Source of the DNA: Stenotrophomonas sp. UBA2124
GTDB taxonomy: Bacteria; Pseudomonadota; Gammaproteobacteria; Xanthomonadales; Xanthomonadaceae
DNA length: 64,000 nt
Direction of reading: 5' to 3'
NCBI GenBank assembly: GCA_002329155.1
Contig: DCXY01000044.1
Span: 73,281 to 137,280 of the forward strand
How positions within the stretch are numbered: position 1 is the first letter of the stretch; each line of letters starts with the position of its first letter. The notes below the pieces were generated by a model. That model was not told the DNA's origin and did no database searches. It saw only the letters and a list, made by a program, of their open reading frames with translations. Below, one piece after another: positions 34,535 to 46,004 of the stretch. A program made the translations under genes and the position numbers.

Positions 34535-36109
34535 ATGGCTTCACAAGGCAAGTTCAAGAAGAGTCTCAGCCTGACCGACCTGACCTTCATCGGTCTGGGT
34601 TCCATCTTCGGTTCGGGGTGGTTGTTCGCGGCAAGCCACGTGGCGGCCATGGCCGGGCCGGCGGGCATTCTGTCGTGGATATTCGGCGGGGTGGCGGTGT
34701 TCCTGCTCGGGCTGGTGTACTGCGAACTGGGCGCGGCGCTGCCGCGTGCCGGCGGTGTGGTGCGCTACCCGGAGTTCTCGCACGGGCCGCTGCTGGGCTC
34801 GTTGACCGGCTTCATCACCCTGATTGCCTTCTCCAGCCTGATCGCGATCGAGGCGGTGGCCAGCCGCCAATACGCCGCGGCGTGGTTTCCCAGCCTCAAT
34901 GCCGTTGGAAGCAGCGACCCCAGCATGCTGGGCTGGATGGTGCAGTTCGCGCTGCTGGTGCTGTACTTCCTGCTGAACTACTTCAGCGTGAAGAGTTTTG
35001 CCGTCGCCAACAACATCGTCAGTATTTTCAAGTTCATGGTGCCGCTGCTGGTGATCGTGCTGCTGCTCACCCACTTCAAGCCGGGCAACATGAGCGCGCA
35101 TGGCTTTGCACCCAACGGTTCGGCCGGCGTGCAACTGGCCATCTCCACGGGTGGCATCATCTTCGCCTACCTGGGCCTGACCCCGATCGTGTCGGTGGCC
35201 AGCGAGGTGCGCAACCCGCAGCGGACCATCCCCATCGCGCTGATCCTTTCCATCCTGCTGTCCACCGTGATCTATGTGCTGCTGCAGCTCTCCTTCCTGG
35301 GGGCCATTCCCGGCGAGCAGCTGGTCAACGGCTGGGCCGGCATCGACAAGCTGTACTCGCTGCCATACCGCGATATCGCCCTTGCCCTGGGCCTGGGCTG
35401 GTTGGCCTTCCTGGTGGTGGCCGATGCGGTGGTGTCACCCAGTGGTACCGGCAACATCTACATGAACGCGACGCCACGGGTGATGTACGGCTGGGCGCGC
35501 AGCGGTGGCTTTTTCTCTTCGTTGACCAAGATCGACGCCAGGTCCGGCATTCCGCGTCGCGCGTTGTGGGCCAGCTTCGGTCTCTCACTGTTCTGGACGC
35601 TGCCGTTTCCCTCCTGGGAAAAGCTCATCGGCGTGGTCTCGGCAGCCCTGGTGCTCAGCTACGCGGTGGCGCCCCTGGCAGTGGCTGCGCTGCGCCACAG
35701 CGCACCGGACATACCGCGCCCGTTCAAGGTGCGTGCCTTCGCCGTGCTGGGGCCGGTGTCCTTCATCATCGCCGCATTGATCGTGTACTGGTCGCGCTGG
35801 CAGGTGGTGTCCTGGCTGCTTGGCCTGCAGGTGGTCATGTTCATCGCCTACGTGCTGTACAAGTTGCCCGACGTGGAAGGCCGCCAACGCCTGCGCAGGC
35901 AGGTGCAGTGTTCGTTGTGGCTGATCGTGTTCTACCTGCTGGTGATGCTTGTGTCGTGGCTGGGTTCGTTCGGCGGCAACGGCAGCATCGCGCACCCGTG
36001 GGATTCACTGCTGATCGCAGTGATCGCGCTGGGTATCTATGCATGGGCGGCGCGCAGCGGGCTGCGTGCGGATGAGTTGAACCTGGACGAGGATGAGAGC
36101 GAGGACTGA
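34535..36109 (+). CDS. APC-superfamily amino acid permease
   Basis: An inner-membrane transporter of 524 residues with about twelve transmembrane helices. The first helix contains FIGLGSIFGSGWLFAAS, the G-S-G type unwound substrate site of APC transporters. SVASEVRNPQRTIP lies in the conserved loop after TM6. GTGAT-like and SPSGTGNIYMNATPR motifs mark the TM8 region, and the tail is acidic (DELNLDEDESED). It lies 77 bp after the peptidase gene with GGTAGGTGATCC as ribosome site. Proline, hydroxyproline or a short peptide are the natural substrate guesses; the sequence alone does not decide. Confidence 0.9.
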   Translation: MASQGKFKKSLSLTDLTFIGLGSIFGSGWLFAASHVAAMAGPAGILSWIFGGVAVFLLGLVYCELGAALPRAGGVVRYPEFSHGPLLGSLTGFITLIAFSSLIAIEAVASRQYAAAWFPSLNAVGSSDPSMLGWMVQFALLVLYFLLNYFSVKSFAVANNIVSIFKFMVPLLVIVLLLTHFKPGNMSAHGFAPNGSAGVQLAISTGGIIFAYLGLTPIVSVASEVRNPQRTIPIALILSILLSTVIYVLLQLSFLGAIPGEQLVNGWAGIDKLYSLPYRDIALALGLGWLAFLVVADAVVSPSGTGNIYMNATPRVMYGWARSGGFFSSLTKIDARSGIPRRALWASFGLSLFWTLPFPSWEKLIGVVSAALVLSYAVAPLAVAALRHSAPDIPRPFKVRAFAVLGPVSFIIAALIVYWSRWQVVSWLLGLQVVMFIAYVLYKLPDVEGRQRLRRQVQCSLWLIVFYLLVMLVSWLGSFGGNGSIAHPWDSLLIAVIALGIYAWAARSGLRADELNLDEDESED

Positions 36110-36159
36110 AGCACCGTTACTTGCCCGCCCATGCCTTGAATGGAACCACAGGAGTCCAT

Positions 36160-38442
36160 GTGAAACTGCTGCTTGCCGCGCTCGCCACCCTGTTTGCCTT
36201 TGCGGCCGATGCCACGCCACTGGCGGCGGACATGCAGCGTTCGCTCGGCCTGCGCCAGGCCTGGATGGGGCTTACCCGTGATGTGGCCTGGCCAGCACGC
36301 TGGGACCCGGATGGCAGCTTCCACTACCGCAAGACGGTGGAAGGGGGCTTCCGCTTCCAGCGCGTGGACCCGGTTACCGGCAACGGTGGGCCGGCGTTCG
36401 ACCACGCGCGGCTTGCAGCGGCCGTGGGCGCGGTAACCGGGCAGTCCTACCCGGCGTTGCAGCTGCCCTTCGACGCGTATGAGGTGGAGCAGGACGAAGG
36501 GGCGGTGCATGCGCGCCTGTGGGTGGGCGAGACCGGCCTGCGCTGCAACCTGGTGCAGTACCGGTGCACCCGCATCGCAGCACCGGCGCAGCGCCCCCGT
36601 GGCTTCGGTATGGTGCGTGACCTGCGCGTGGCGGCCGACAACCACCCACGCCGCTCACCGGATGGCAGATGGGAGGCGCAGGCCGATGGCCATGACATCG
36701 TGCTGCGCGACGTGGCCAGCGGCCAGGTCCGCCGGCTTACCCGCGATGGTGATGCCGGCAACTTCTACGATCCGGAAAGCATCGCCTGGTCGCCCGACTC
36801 GCGGCGGCTCGCCTTCTACCGGGTGCGGCCGGGCACGCAGCGGCTGGTTACCCGGATAGAGACATCGCCTGCCGGTGGTGGCCAGCCGCAGCTGCAACAG
36901 CAGCTCTACCCCAAGCCGGGTGACGCGGTGGATATCGAGCGGCCCTATCTGGCCGAGGCACCCACCGGCAGACTGACCATGGTGGACGATGCGCTGTTCG
37001 CCAACCCCTACCAGCTGTCACCACTGCGCTGGCGGGCCGATGCGCGCGCGGTCGCCTTCGACCATATACGCCGCGGCCACCAGCATGTGGGTCTTGTCGA
37101 AATTGCCGCCAGCAATGGCCATGCACGCGAGCTTGTTGCCGAGGACAGCACGACGTTCGTCGATGCGTGGCGACCGTACAGCGTCGAGATTGACGATGGC
37201 CAGCAGGTGCTGTGGCTGTCCGAGCGTGACGGCTGGCGCCACCTGTACCTGTACGACGGCACCACCGGCAAGCTGTTGCGCCAGCTCACACACGGTCAAT
37301 GGGTGGTGCGCGAGGTATTGAAGGTGGACCCACAGCGGCGCGAAGTATGGTTCAGCGCCAGCGGCATGGATGCAGGGCGTGACCCCTACTACCGGCACGC
37401 ATTCCGGGTGAGCCTGGAGGGTGGCGAGCCGGTGCGGCTGACCCACGCCGACGCCGACCACGATGTTTCGCCATCGCCGGATGGGCAGTGGTATGTGGAT
37501 CTGTACTCGCGCGTGGACCAGCCACCGGTGATGCAGCTGCACCGTGCCGACGGCACGCGGGTGCGCACGCTGGAGCAGGGCAACATCGATGCATTGCGCG
37601 CGGCAGGCTGGCGCGCGCCGGAAACCTTCGTGGCCAAGGGCCGCGACGGGCGCACCGACATCTGGGGCGTGGTGGTAAGACCGCGCGACTACGATCCGGG
37701 CAAGCGCTACCCGGTGGTCGAGAACATCTATGCCGGCCCGCATGATTCCTTCGTGCCCAAGGGCTTCTGGCCGTTCGGCTACCACAGCGGTGGCGACAAG
37801 CAGATTGGCATGCAGGCGCTGGCCGACCTGGGCTTCATCGTGGTGCAGATCGACGGCATGGGTACCGCCAACCGCTCCAAGGCCTTTCATGACGTGGCCT
37901 GGAAAAACCTTGGCGATTCCGGCTTCCCCGACCGCATTGCCTGGCACCGCGCGCTGGCCCGGCGTGATCCGTCCTATGACATCAGCCGGGTGGGCATCTA
38001 TGGCGCATCGGCGGGCGGCCAGAGCACGCTCGGTGCGTTGTTGTTCCACCCCGATTTCTATCGTGCGGGTGTGGCCTGGAACGGCTGCTACGACAACCGC
38101 ATGGACAAGATCAGCTGGAACGAACAGTGGATGGGCTGGCCTGTCGATGAAAGCTATGCCCGCGCCTCCGGCGTGGAAAACGCATACAGGCTGCAGGGCC
38201 AGCTGCTGCTGATCGTGGGTGAGCAGGACAGCAACGTGGACCCTGCCTCCACCATGCAGGTAGTCGACGCGCTGGTGCGCGCCGGCAAGGATTTCGACCT
38301 GCTCAACATCCCGGGCGGTGGGCACACCGTAGGACGTTCAACCGGGCCGATCGACTATGCGCACCGGCGCCAGTTCGACTTCTTCATCCGCCACCTCCAG
38401 CAGCGGCAGACGCCGGCGTGGAATGGGGGTGACGTTGATTGA
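36160..38442 (+). CDS. dipeptidyl-peptidase-IV-like S9 serine peptidase, exported
   Basis: A 760-residue peptidase with a signal peptide (VKLLLAALATLFAFAADA). The N-terminal beta-propeller (about 90-480) is of DPPIV_N type (SPDGRWEAQADGHDIVL, SIAWSPDSRRLAFYRV, WLSERDGWRHLYLYD). The catalytic domain has S617 in GASAGG, D690 in EQDSNVDP and H722 in GGGHTVG. DPP IV enzymes remove N-terminal Xaa-Pro dipeptides; bacterial relatives also accept Xaa-Hyp. The GTG start at 36160 is supported by AGGAG five bases upstream; ATG at 36131 is out of frame. Likely periplasmic. As the last plus-strand gene of the island it would supply the dipeptides handled by the permease and the M24 peptidase. Confidence 0.9.
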   Translation: MKLLLAALATLFAFAADATPLAADMQRSLGLRQAWMGLTRDVAWPARWDPDGSFHYRKTVEGGFRFQRVDPVTGNGGPAFDHARLAAAVGAVTGQSYPALQLPFDAYEVEQDEGAVHARLWVGETGLRCNLVQYRCTRIAAPAQRPRGFGMVRDLRVAADNHPRRSPDGRWEAQADGHDIVLRDVASGQVRRLTRDGDAGNFYDPESIAWSPDSRRLAFYRVRPGTQRLVTRIETSPAGGGQPQLQQQLYPKPGDAVDIERPYLAEAPTGRLTMVDDALFANPYQLSPLRWRADARAVAFDHIRRGHQHVGLVEIAASNGHARELVAEDSTTFVDAWRPYSVEIDDGQQVLWLSERDGWRHLYLYDGTTGKLLRQLTHGQWVVREVLKVDPQRREVWFSASGMDAGRDPYYRHAFRVSLEGGEPVRLTHADADHDVSPSPDGQWYVDLYSRVDQPPVMQLHRADGTRVRTLEQGNIDALRAAGWRAPETFVAKGRDGRTDIWGVVVRPRDYDPGKRYPVVENIYAGPHDSFVPKGFWPFGYHSGGDKQIGMQALADLGFIVVQIDGMGTANRSKAFHDVAWKNLGDSGFPDRIAWHRALARRDPSYDISRVGIYGASAGGQSTLGALLFHPDFYRAGVAWNGCYDNRMDKISWNEQWMGWPVDESYARASGVENAYRLQGQLLLIVGEQDSNVDPASTMQVVDALVRAGKDFDLLNIPGGGHTVGRSTGPIDYAHRRQFDFFIRHLQQRQTPAWNGGDVD

Positions 38443-38479
38443 TGCCATCGGCCAGGTTGACGGCAATCTGGCCTGTCCC

Positions 38480-39514
38480 TCACCCAGGAACCACCCGCGC
38501 ATCCGGATCGTCGCGCAGTGCGATCAGTTCGGCATGCAGCTGCTCGGGAATCTGGATGCCTTGTTGCTGGCTGCGTGCCCGCGCTTCGTAGCGGCGTTGG
38601 GAGGGCAGGCGGGCGCCGCTGGAGGCGAAGGCCTGCAGCAGGGTTTCGGCGCGGGCCATGTGCGGCGCCGGGTCGCCGTTGATGAAGCGCGCCGGGTCCA
38701 GGGCCAGCACCAGCTCGCCGTGATACGGCGAGGCGCCGGCACCTGCATCGTGCTGCAGCGATTCCTGGCTGGTGAGGTCGCCAATCAGCGGGCCGGCGAT
38801 CAGCTCGATCATGGTGGATAGCGCCGAGCCCTTGTGGCTGCCGAAGGTCAGCATGGCACCGCCGTTCACCACCGCATCGGGACTGGTGGTGGGGTTGCCG
38901 TCGGCATCCACGCCCCAGCCTTCTGGAATGGTCTGGCCGGCACGGCGGCGCAGCTCTATTTCGCCGCGTGCCACGGCACTGGTGGCGAAGTCGAATACAT
39001 AGGGCTGCCCACCCGGGCGCGGCCAACCGAAAGCGAAAGGGTTGGTGCCCAGCAGCGGCTCGCGGCCACCCGCCGGCGCCACCCAGGCATGGCTGGGATT
39101 GCACGCCAGGCCTACCAGGCCTGCTGCGGTCAGCTGTTCCACCTCGGGCCACAGTGCGGAAAAGTGCACGCAGTGGTTGATGGCCATCGCGGCGATGCCG
39201 TTGCGGCTTGCCTTTTCGATCAGATGCGGCAAACCGGCTTCAAAGGCCAGCAGCGAGTAGCCACCCTTTGCATCGACGCGGACGATGGATGGGGCGGCAT
39301 CGTGCACCTGCGGCTCGGCGGCGCCATCCACCTTGCCCAGCTTCAGCGAGTGCACGCACACCAGCGTGCGGTACAGCCCATGCGAGGTGCAGCCATCGCG
39401 CTCACCGGCAACGATGGTATCGGTGAGTGTACGTGCGTGCCCGCTGGAAAAGCCGGCACGGCTGAGGATGGTGCTGACCAGTGCGTGCGCCTGGTCGAGC
39501 GGGAGATGGATCAT
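38480..39514 (-). CDS. Ldh-family NAD(P)-dependent oxidoreductase (cyclic imine reductase-like)
   Basis: A 344-residue member of the malate/L-lactate dehydrogenase (Ldh_2) family, which includes delta1-pyrroline-2-carboxylate/delta1-piperideine-2-carboxylate reductases. Visible family motifs are AGERDGCTSHGLYRT (about 36-50), NPSHAWVAPAGG, GTNPFAFGWP and GSHKGSALSTMIELIAGPL. H49-region residues and the GSHKGSAL loop form the active site and cofactor site in relatives. In this island it may reduce pyrroline-2-carboxylate derived from D-proline or 3-hydroxyproline to L-proline; that is inference from context. ATG 39514 has GGAGG upstream and the longer frame is rejected. It converges on the S9 peptidase gene with 37 bp between stops. 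Confidence 0.85.
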   Translation of the reverse strand: MIHLPLDQAHALVSTILSRAGFSSGHARTLTDTIVAGERDGCTSHGLYRTLVCVHSLKLGKVDGAAEPQVHDAAPSIVRVDAKGGYSLLAFEAGLPHLIEKASRNGIAAMAINHCVHFSALWPEVEQLTAAGLVGLACNPSHAWVAPAGGREPLLGTNPFAFGWPRPGGQPYVFDFATSAVARGEIELRRRAGQTIPEGWGVDADGNPTTSPDAVVNGGAMLTFGSHKGSALSTMIELIAGPLIGDLTSQESLQHDAGAGASPYHGELVLALDPARFINGDPAPHMARAETLLQAFASSGARLPSQRRYEARARSQQQGIQIPEQLHAELIALRDDPDARVVPG

Positions 39515-39652
39515 TGCTGCGGTTCCTCCATGCCTGGTTCGAGCGTGCCGGTACAGTGGCACGCTGGTTCCATGGTGGCATGCAGGCCGGCGCGTGGCTC
39601 GATGTAAAGCCACGCGTATCCGGTTGAAAGCGGCCTAATGGTGCGGCGCTGT

Positions 39653-41107
<1,455 letters not shown>

Positions 41108-41124
41108 TTACGTCTTGGCAGGTT

Positions 41125-41182
41125 CCCTTCCCCCGCGAGCGGGGGAAGGTGCCCCGGAGGGGCGGATGAGGGCGCTCCAGAT
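41125..41182. repeat. CCTTCCCCCGC palindromic repeat between gltB and gltD
   Basis: CCTTCCCCCGC-gag-CGGGGGAAGG is a strong stem, followed by TGCCCCGGAGGGGCGGATGAGG. The same combination, inverted, is found at 16979-17047, which defines a repeat family distinct from the CCCCTCTCCC palindromes. Inside a gltBD transcript it would fold and could reduce read-through to gltD. Confidence 0.75.
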
Positions 41183-41235
41183 GGAAGTACCCTCATCTCA
41201 AATCTTCTTCCGTGGACAGGAGAGGGCACGTGACA

Positions 41236-44200
41236 TCACGCCGCACTACGCAGCGCCTCGGCCAGTGATTCGATGCTTGCGGCCTTGGGCTTCACCAGCC
41301 AGAACTTGCCCACGTAATCGCGGAACTCGTCCAGGATCTGCTGCGCCCAGATGCTGCCGGTCAGCTCGCGGTGGCGGCTGATCAGCGTGTGCAGGTGCTG
41401 GCGGTGGTTCTCGAAGCCTTCGGCGGAAATGCGGTGGATATCGATCAGCTCGTGGTTGTAGCGGTCCACGAAGTCACGATCGATATCCAGCACGTAGGCC
41501 AGGCCACCGGTGAAACCGGCGCCGAAGTTCAGGCCCACCTTGCCGAGCACGGCGACGATGCCGTCGGTCATGTATTCGCAGCAGTGGTCACCGGCACCTT
41601 CAATCACCGCCAGCGCGCCGGAGTTGCGCACGCCGAAGCGTTCGCCCGCGCGGCCAGCGGCGAACAGTTCGCCACCCGTGGCGCCGTACAGGCAGGTGTT
41701 GCCGATGATGGCGGTGTTGCGTGCCTCGAAACGCGCGCCGCGTGGTGGACGCACCACCAGCCGGCCACCGGCCATGCCCTTGCCGACGTAGTCGTTGGCC
41801 TCACCTTCCACTTCCAGATTCAGCCCGCCGACGTTGAACGCGCCGAAGCTCTGCCCGGCCGTGCCACGGAAGCGCAGGTTCAACGGTGCTTCTTCCATGC
41901 CATGGTTGCCGTGCGCACGGGCGATGGTGCCGGAAAGCCGCGTGCCCACAGAACGGTCGGTGTTGTGGATCAGGAAGCGGTGCTCGCCGCCCTGCTTGCC
42001 GGCGATGGCGCTGGCAAGCAGCGAGTCCATCTGCGTGGCGAGGCTGTCCGGTGACTGGTACAGGCGCTGTGCGGCGCAGTGGGCGCCTTCGTAATGTGCG
42101 GGCTTGAGCAGGCGCGAAAGATCGACCTTCACGCCTTCGCGCGGGCTGATCTCCAGCTGCTCCAGCAGGTCGGTGCGGCCGACGATCTCGTCCAGCGACC
42201 GCGCGCCCAGATATGCCAGCCACTGGCGCACTTCACCGGCGAGCAGGCGGAAGAAGTTTTCCACCCGTTCCGGCAGGCCGGAGAAATAGCCTTCGCGCAG
42301 GCGCTCGTCCTGCGTGGCCACGCCGGTCGCGCAGTTGTTGAGGTGGCAGATGCGCAGGTACTTGCAGCCCAGCACGATCATCGGCGCGGTACCGAAGCCG
42401 AAGCTGTCGGCACCGAGCAGCGCGGCCTTGACCACATCCAGCCCGGTCTTCAGACCGCCATCGGTCTGCAGGATGGTGCGGCCGCGCAGGTCGTTGCCGA
42501 CCAGTGCCTGGTGCGATTCGGCCACGCCCAGCTCCCATGGCACACCCGCGTAGCGGATGGAGCTGATCGGCGAGGCACCGGTGCCGCCGTCGTGGCCGGA
42601 CACGGTGATCAGATCCGCGCCCGCCTTCACCACACCGGCGGCGATGGTACCCACGCCCGCATGCGACACCAGCTTCACCGAAACCAGTGCCTGCGGATTG
42701 ACCTGCTTGAGGTCGTAGATCAGCTGCGCGAGGTCTTCGATGGAATAGATGTCGTGGTGCGGCGGCGGCGAGATCAGGCCGATGCCCGGGCGTGCGTAGC
42801 GCAGGCGGGCGATCAGCTCGTTGACCTTGTGGCCGGGCAGCTGGCCGCCTTCGCCCGGCTTCGCACCCTGCGCCACCTTGATCTGCAGCACCTCGGCGTT
42901 GACCAGATACTCGGCGGTGACGCCGAAACGGCCCGACGCCACCTGCTTGATCTTGGAGCGCTTGTCGGTGCCATAGCGCACCGGGTCTTCGCCACCTTCG
43001 CCCGAGTTGGAACGACCACCCAGCCGGTTCATGGCGATGGCCAGGGCTTCATGCGCTTCCGGCGACAGCGCGCCGAGCGAGATGGCGGCGGTGTCGAAGC
43101 GCTTGAACAGCGCCTCCACCGGTTCCACTTCGTCCAGCGGCACCGGCGTGGCGGCGGGCTTGAGCTGCAGCAGATCACGCAGCGCGGACGCCGGGCGGCC
43201 GTGCACCGCCTCGGTATAGCGTTGCCAGTCCTCGGCCCTGCCGGTGCGCGAGGCGCGCTGCAGGGTCAGCACCACGTCCGGGTTGTACATGTGGTACTCG
43301 CCGCCGTGCACGTACTTGAGCAGGCCGCCGACATCGGCCGGTGCCAGCTCGTTCCACGCACGCGCGGTGAGTTCGCGTGCTTCGCTGTCCAGCCGCGCCA
43401 GGCCGACGCCGCCGATGCGCGCGGTGGCGTCCGGGAAGCACAGCTGCACCACGTCCGGATCCAGGCCTATGATCTCGAACAGCTGCGCGCCGCGGTAACT
43501 GGCCACGGTGCAGATGCCCATCTTGGAGATGATCTTGCTCAGCCCCTTGTAGATGCCTTTGCGGTAGCTGCGGCCGATCTGCGAGACCTCACCGCCCTTC
43601 TTCAGCAGCAGGATGCCGCGCCGGCCCATGTCGAACAGGGTCTGGTAGGCGAGGTACGGGTAGACGGCGGTGGCACCGAAGCCGAGCAGGCAGGCCATGT
43701 GGTGCGCGTCGCGCGCGGTGCCGGTTTCAACGATCAGGTTGACCTCGCAGCGCAGCCCGACCTCCGAGAGATGGTGGTGCACCGCGCTGGTGGCCAGCAG
43801 CGCATGCACCATGGGCCGCTCCGGCACCGGGTAGCGGTCGGAGAGCAGCAGCATCACCATGCCCTCGCGCGCGGCCTGCTCGCATTCGCGGCAGATGCGC
43901 TCGATGCCGGCCTTCATGCCTTCCTCGACGCTGTAGGACAGGTCGATCAGACGGTTGCGCGCCACATACTGCTCCATCTTCAGCAGCTGCCGCAGCTTGC
44001 GCTGGCTGAGCACCGGCGAGTTGAGGATGACGTGGTTCACCGTCTCCGCACCGGCATGGAAGATGTTGGTCTCCTTGCCCAGCTGGGTGCTCAGCGACAT
44101 CGCGCAGTCTTCGCGCAGCGGGTCGATGGGCGGGTTGGTGACCTGGGCGAAGGCCTGCCGGAAGTAGTCGTACAACGGCCGGGTGCTGCGGCTGAGCACG

Positions 44201-45690
44201 GCGATGGGCGTGTCGTCGCCCATCGAGCCGGTGGCTTCCTGGCCGGTCTCGGCCAGCGGGCGCAGCACCTGCTCCACTTCTTCGGTGCTGAGCTGGAACA
44301 ACTTGTGATAGCTGCGCAGCGTGGCCTCGTCGAACGGTTCCTCGGCCAGCGAGGGGTCGATCAGTTCGGTCTGCAGGTAGGTCACGCCGTGCTGCAGCCA
44401 TTGCTTGTACGGCGCGCGGGCGCGGTTGATGCGGTCGATGGCATCGGAATCGAGCAGGTCGCCACGCTTGAGGTCGATGGCCATCATCTGCCCCGGCCCC
44501 AGCTTGCCCTTGGCGATGACGCGCTCGGCAGGCACTTCCCACACGCCCGCCTCGGAGGCCACCAGGAAGTGACGGTCGGAGGTCTGCAGCCAGCGCGCCG
44601 GGCGCAGGCCGTTGCGGTCCAGCGTGCACACCGCATGGCGGCCATCGCAGGCGACGATGCCGGCCGGGCCGTCCCACGGTTCGCTGTTGAGGCCGTAGAA
44701 CTCGTAGAACGCGGCCAGGTCGGCGTCCTTGAACTCCAGCGACTGCGTTGCCGGCGGCACCAGGATGCGCAGCGCCTGGATCAGCTCCATGCCACCGGCC
44801 ACCATCAGTTCCAGCATGTTGTCCATGCTCTGCGAGTCGGAACCGTGCATGGAGATCACCGGGTCGAACTGCGCGATGTCGAACTTCGGCGTCTTCCACA
44901 CCTTGCTGCGCGCCTGCGCCCAGTGGCGGTTGCCCTCGATGGTGTTGATCTCGCCGTTGTGCGCCAGCAGGCGGAACGGATGCGCCAGCGGCCAGCGCGG
45001 CATCGTGTTGGTGGAGAACCGCTGGTGGAACACCACCACGCTGGAGGCCAGCTCGTGGCGCTGCAGATCCGGGTAGAAGGTGCTGAGCTTGTCCGGCAGC
45101 ACCATGCCCTTGTAGCTGATGGCCTCGGGGCTGAGCGTGGTGACGTAGTAGTGGGTCACGTCGCGCAGCGCCTGCTCGCTGCGGCGGCGTGCCAGGTACA
45201 GCGCCAGCGCGAAGGGCTCGGCACTCTGGGCCGGGTCGGCATCGACAAACACCTGCTCGATGCGCGGCAGGGTGTCGCGCGCCAGCTGGCCGCAGACGCT
45301 GGCATCGGTGGGTACCACGCGCCAGCCACGCGGGTGGCAGCCGGCGGCGCGCAGTTGTGCGTCGAGCTCGTCGCGGCAGCGCTGGGCGGCTTCGGCATCG
45401 TGTGGCAGGAACACCACGCCGGCAGCGAAGTTGGGGCCGGTGGCGATGCCCGCTTCCTCGGCCAGCTGGCGCAGGAACACGGTGGGCCGGCGCAGCAGCA
45501 GGCCGCAGCCGTCGCCGGTGAGGCCATCGGCGGCCACGCCACCACGGTGGGTCATGCGCGAGAGCGCGGCGATGGCGGTGTCCACCAGCAGCCGGGAGGG
45601 TTGGTCGTCCAGCTGCGCCACCATGCCAAAACCGCAGGCATCGCGTTCGTCTTGCGGGTCGTAAAGCCCTTGCGGGGTAGCAGCGGCCAT
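41236..45690 (-). CDS. gltB: glutamate synthase, large subunit
   Basis: A 1484-residue glutamine-dependent amidotransferase that makes two glutamates from glutamine and 2-oxoglutarate. The N-terminal Ntn-hydrolase nucleophile is C19 in RDACGFGM, which must be exposed by removal of an 18-residue propeptide. The FMN-binding synthase domain (GHDGGTGASPISSIRYAGVPWE) and the [3Fe-4S] cysteines (CKYLRICHLNNCATG) are intact, as is the C-terminal GXGXG beta-helix domain. GAGG five bases before the ATG supports this start. It is the main route for the ammonium released by the hydroxyproline deaminase next door, although the adjacency may be fortuitous. Confidence 0.98.
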   Translation of the reverse strand: MAAATPQGLYDPQDERDACGFGMVAQLDDQPSRLLVDTAIAALSRMTHRGGVAADGLTGDGCGLLLRRPTVFLRQLAEEAGIATGPNFAAGVVFLPHDAEAAQRCRDELDAQLRAAGCHPRGWRVVPTDASVCGQLARDTLPRIEQVFVDADPAQSAEPFALALYLARRRSEQALRDVTHYYVTTLSPEAISYKGMVLPDKLSTFYPDLQRHELASSVVVFHQRFSTNTMPRWPLAHPFRLLAHNGEINTIEGNRHWAQARSKVWKTPKFDIAQFDPVISMHGSDSQSMDNMLELMVAGGMELIQALRILVPPATQSLEFKDADLAAFYEFYGLNSEPWDGPAGIVACDGRHAVCTLDRNGLRPARWLQTSDRHFLVASEAGVWEVPAERVIAKGKLGPGQMMAIDLKRGDLLDSDAIDRINRARAPYKQWLQHGVTYLQTELIDPSLAEEPFDEATLRSYHKLFQLSTEEVEQVLRPLAETGQEATGSMGDDTPIAVLSRSTRPLYDYFRQAFAQVTNPPIDPLREDCAMSLSTQLGKETNIFHAGAETVNHVILNSPVLSQRKLRQLLKMEQYVARNRLIDLSYSVEEGMKAGIERICRECEQAAREGMVMLLLSDRYPVPERPMVHALLATSAVHHHLSEVGLRCEVNLIVETGTARDAHHMACLLGFGATAVYPYLAYQTLFDMGRRGILLLKKGGEVSQIGRSYRKGIYKGLSKIISKMGICTVASYRGAQLFEIIGLDPDVVQLCFPDATARIGGVGLARLDSEARELTARAWNELAPADVGGLLKYVHGGEYHMYNPDVVLTLQRASRTGRAEDWQRYTEAVHGRPASALRDLLQLKPAATPVPLDEVEPVEALFKRFDTAAISLGALSPEAHEALAIAMNRLGGRSNSGEGGEDPVRYGTDKRSKIKQVASGRFGVTAEYLVNAEVLQIKVAQGAKPGEGGQLPGHKVNELIARLRYARPGIGLISPPPHHDIYSIEDLAQLIYDLKQVNPQALVSVKLVSHAGVGTIAAGVVKAGADLITVSGHDGGTGASPISSIRYAGVPWELGVAESHQALVGNDLRGRTILQTDGGLKTGLDVVKAALLGADSFGFGTAPMIVLGCKYLRICHLNNCATGVATQDERLREGYFSGLPERVENFFRLLAGEVRQWLAYLGARSLDEIVGRTDLLEQLEISPREGVKVDLSRLLKPAHYEGAHCAAQRLYQSPDSLATQMDSLLASAIAGKQGGEHRFLIHNTDRSVGTRLSGTIARAHGNHGMEEAPLNLRFRGTAGQSFGAFNVGGLNLEVEGEANDYVGKGMAGGRLVVRPPRGARFEARNTAIIGNTCLYGATGGELFAAGRAGERFGVRNSGALAVIEGAGDHCCEYMTDGIVAVLGKVGLNFGAGFTGGLAYVLDIDRDFVDRYNHELIDIHRISAEGFENHRQHLHTLISRHRELTGSIWAQQILDEFRDYVGKFWLVKPKAASIESLAEALRSAA

Positions 45691-46004
45691 CTGTGCCTCG
45701 TAGCGATGTCAGGTGAGCGGCGACACTTCTGCCCGCCCACCCAACACGCCACGCACACCGGAGTGAGCGCGCCGCAAAGGAAACATTCGGCTTGTCTGGG
45801 GAAAGGCCGGTACTGGTCGCCTCACGGCGTGCCTGCCGGCCCAAGCGCCCTCGCGCTCACCCGATGCAGTGGTGTGCTCTACAGGGGAGCGCACCTTCGA
45901 TGCCACCGGATGGCTTCGACTAGATCACAGTTGCTGCAGCGCCGCAATACATCGTTGCGGGCGCAACCAAAGCCTTGCCGGGCAAGGCTTTGGAGGAGGT
46001 CCAT
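45691..46004. promoter_or_regulatory. gltB upstream region with a perfect 13-bp stem
   Basis: This 314-bp gap carries no gene. CCAAAGCCTTGCC-g-GGCAAGGCTTTGG (45967-45993) is a perfect stem 11 bp after the end of the I78 lipoprotein gene and may be its transcript end, though no T-tract follows. A tentative gltB promoter on the minus strand is TTGCGG, 17 bp, TCTAGT, around 45920-45945, leaving an unusually long leader of about 220 bases. I see no recognisable riboswitch in that leader. Confidence 0.45.

Noticed and set aside
34528..36075. A 515-codon plus-strand frame overlapping the APC permease
   Set aside because: It is shifted by one frame relative to a protein with twelve clear membrane helices and has Arg/Gly/Ala-rich shadow composition.
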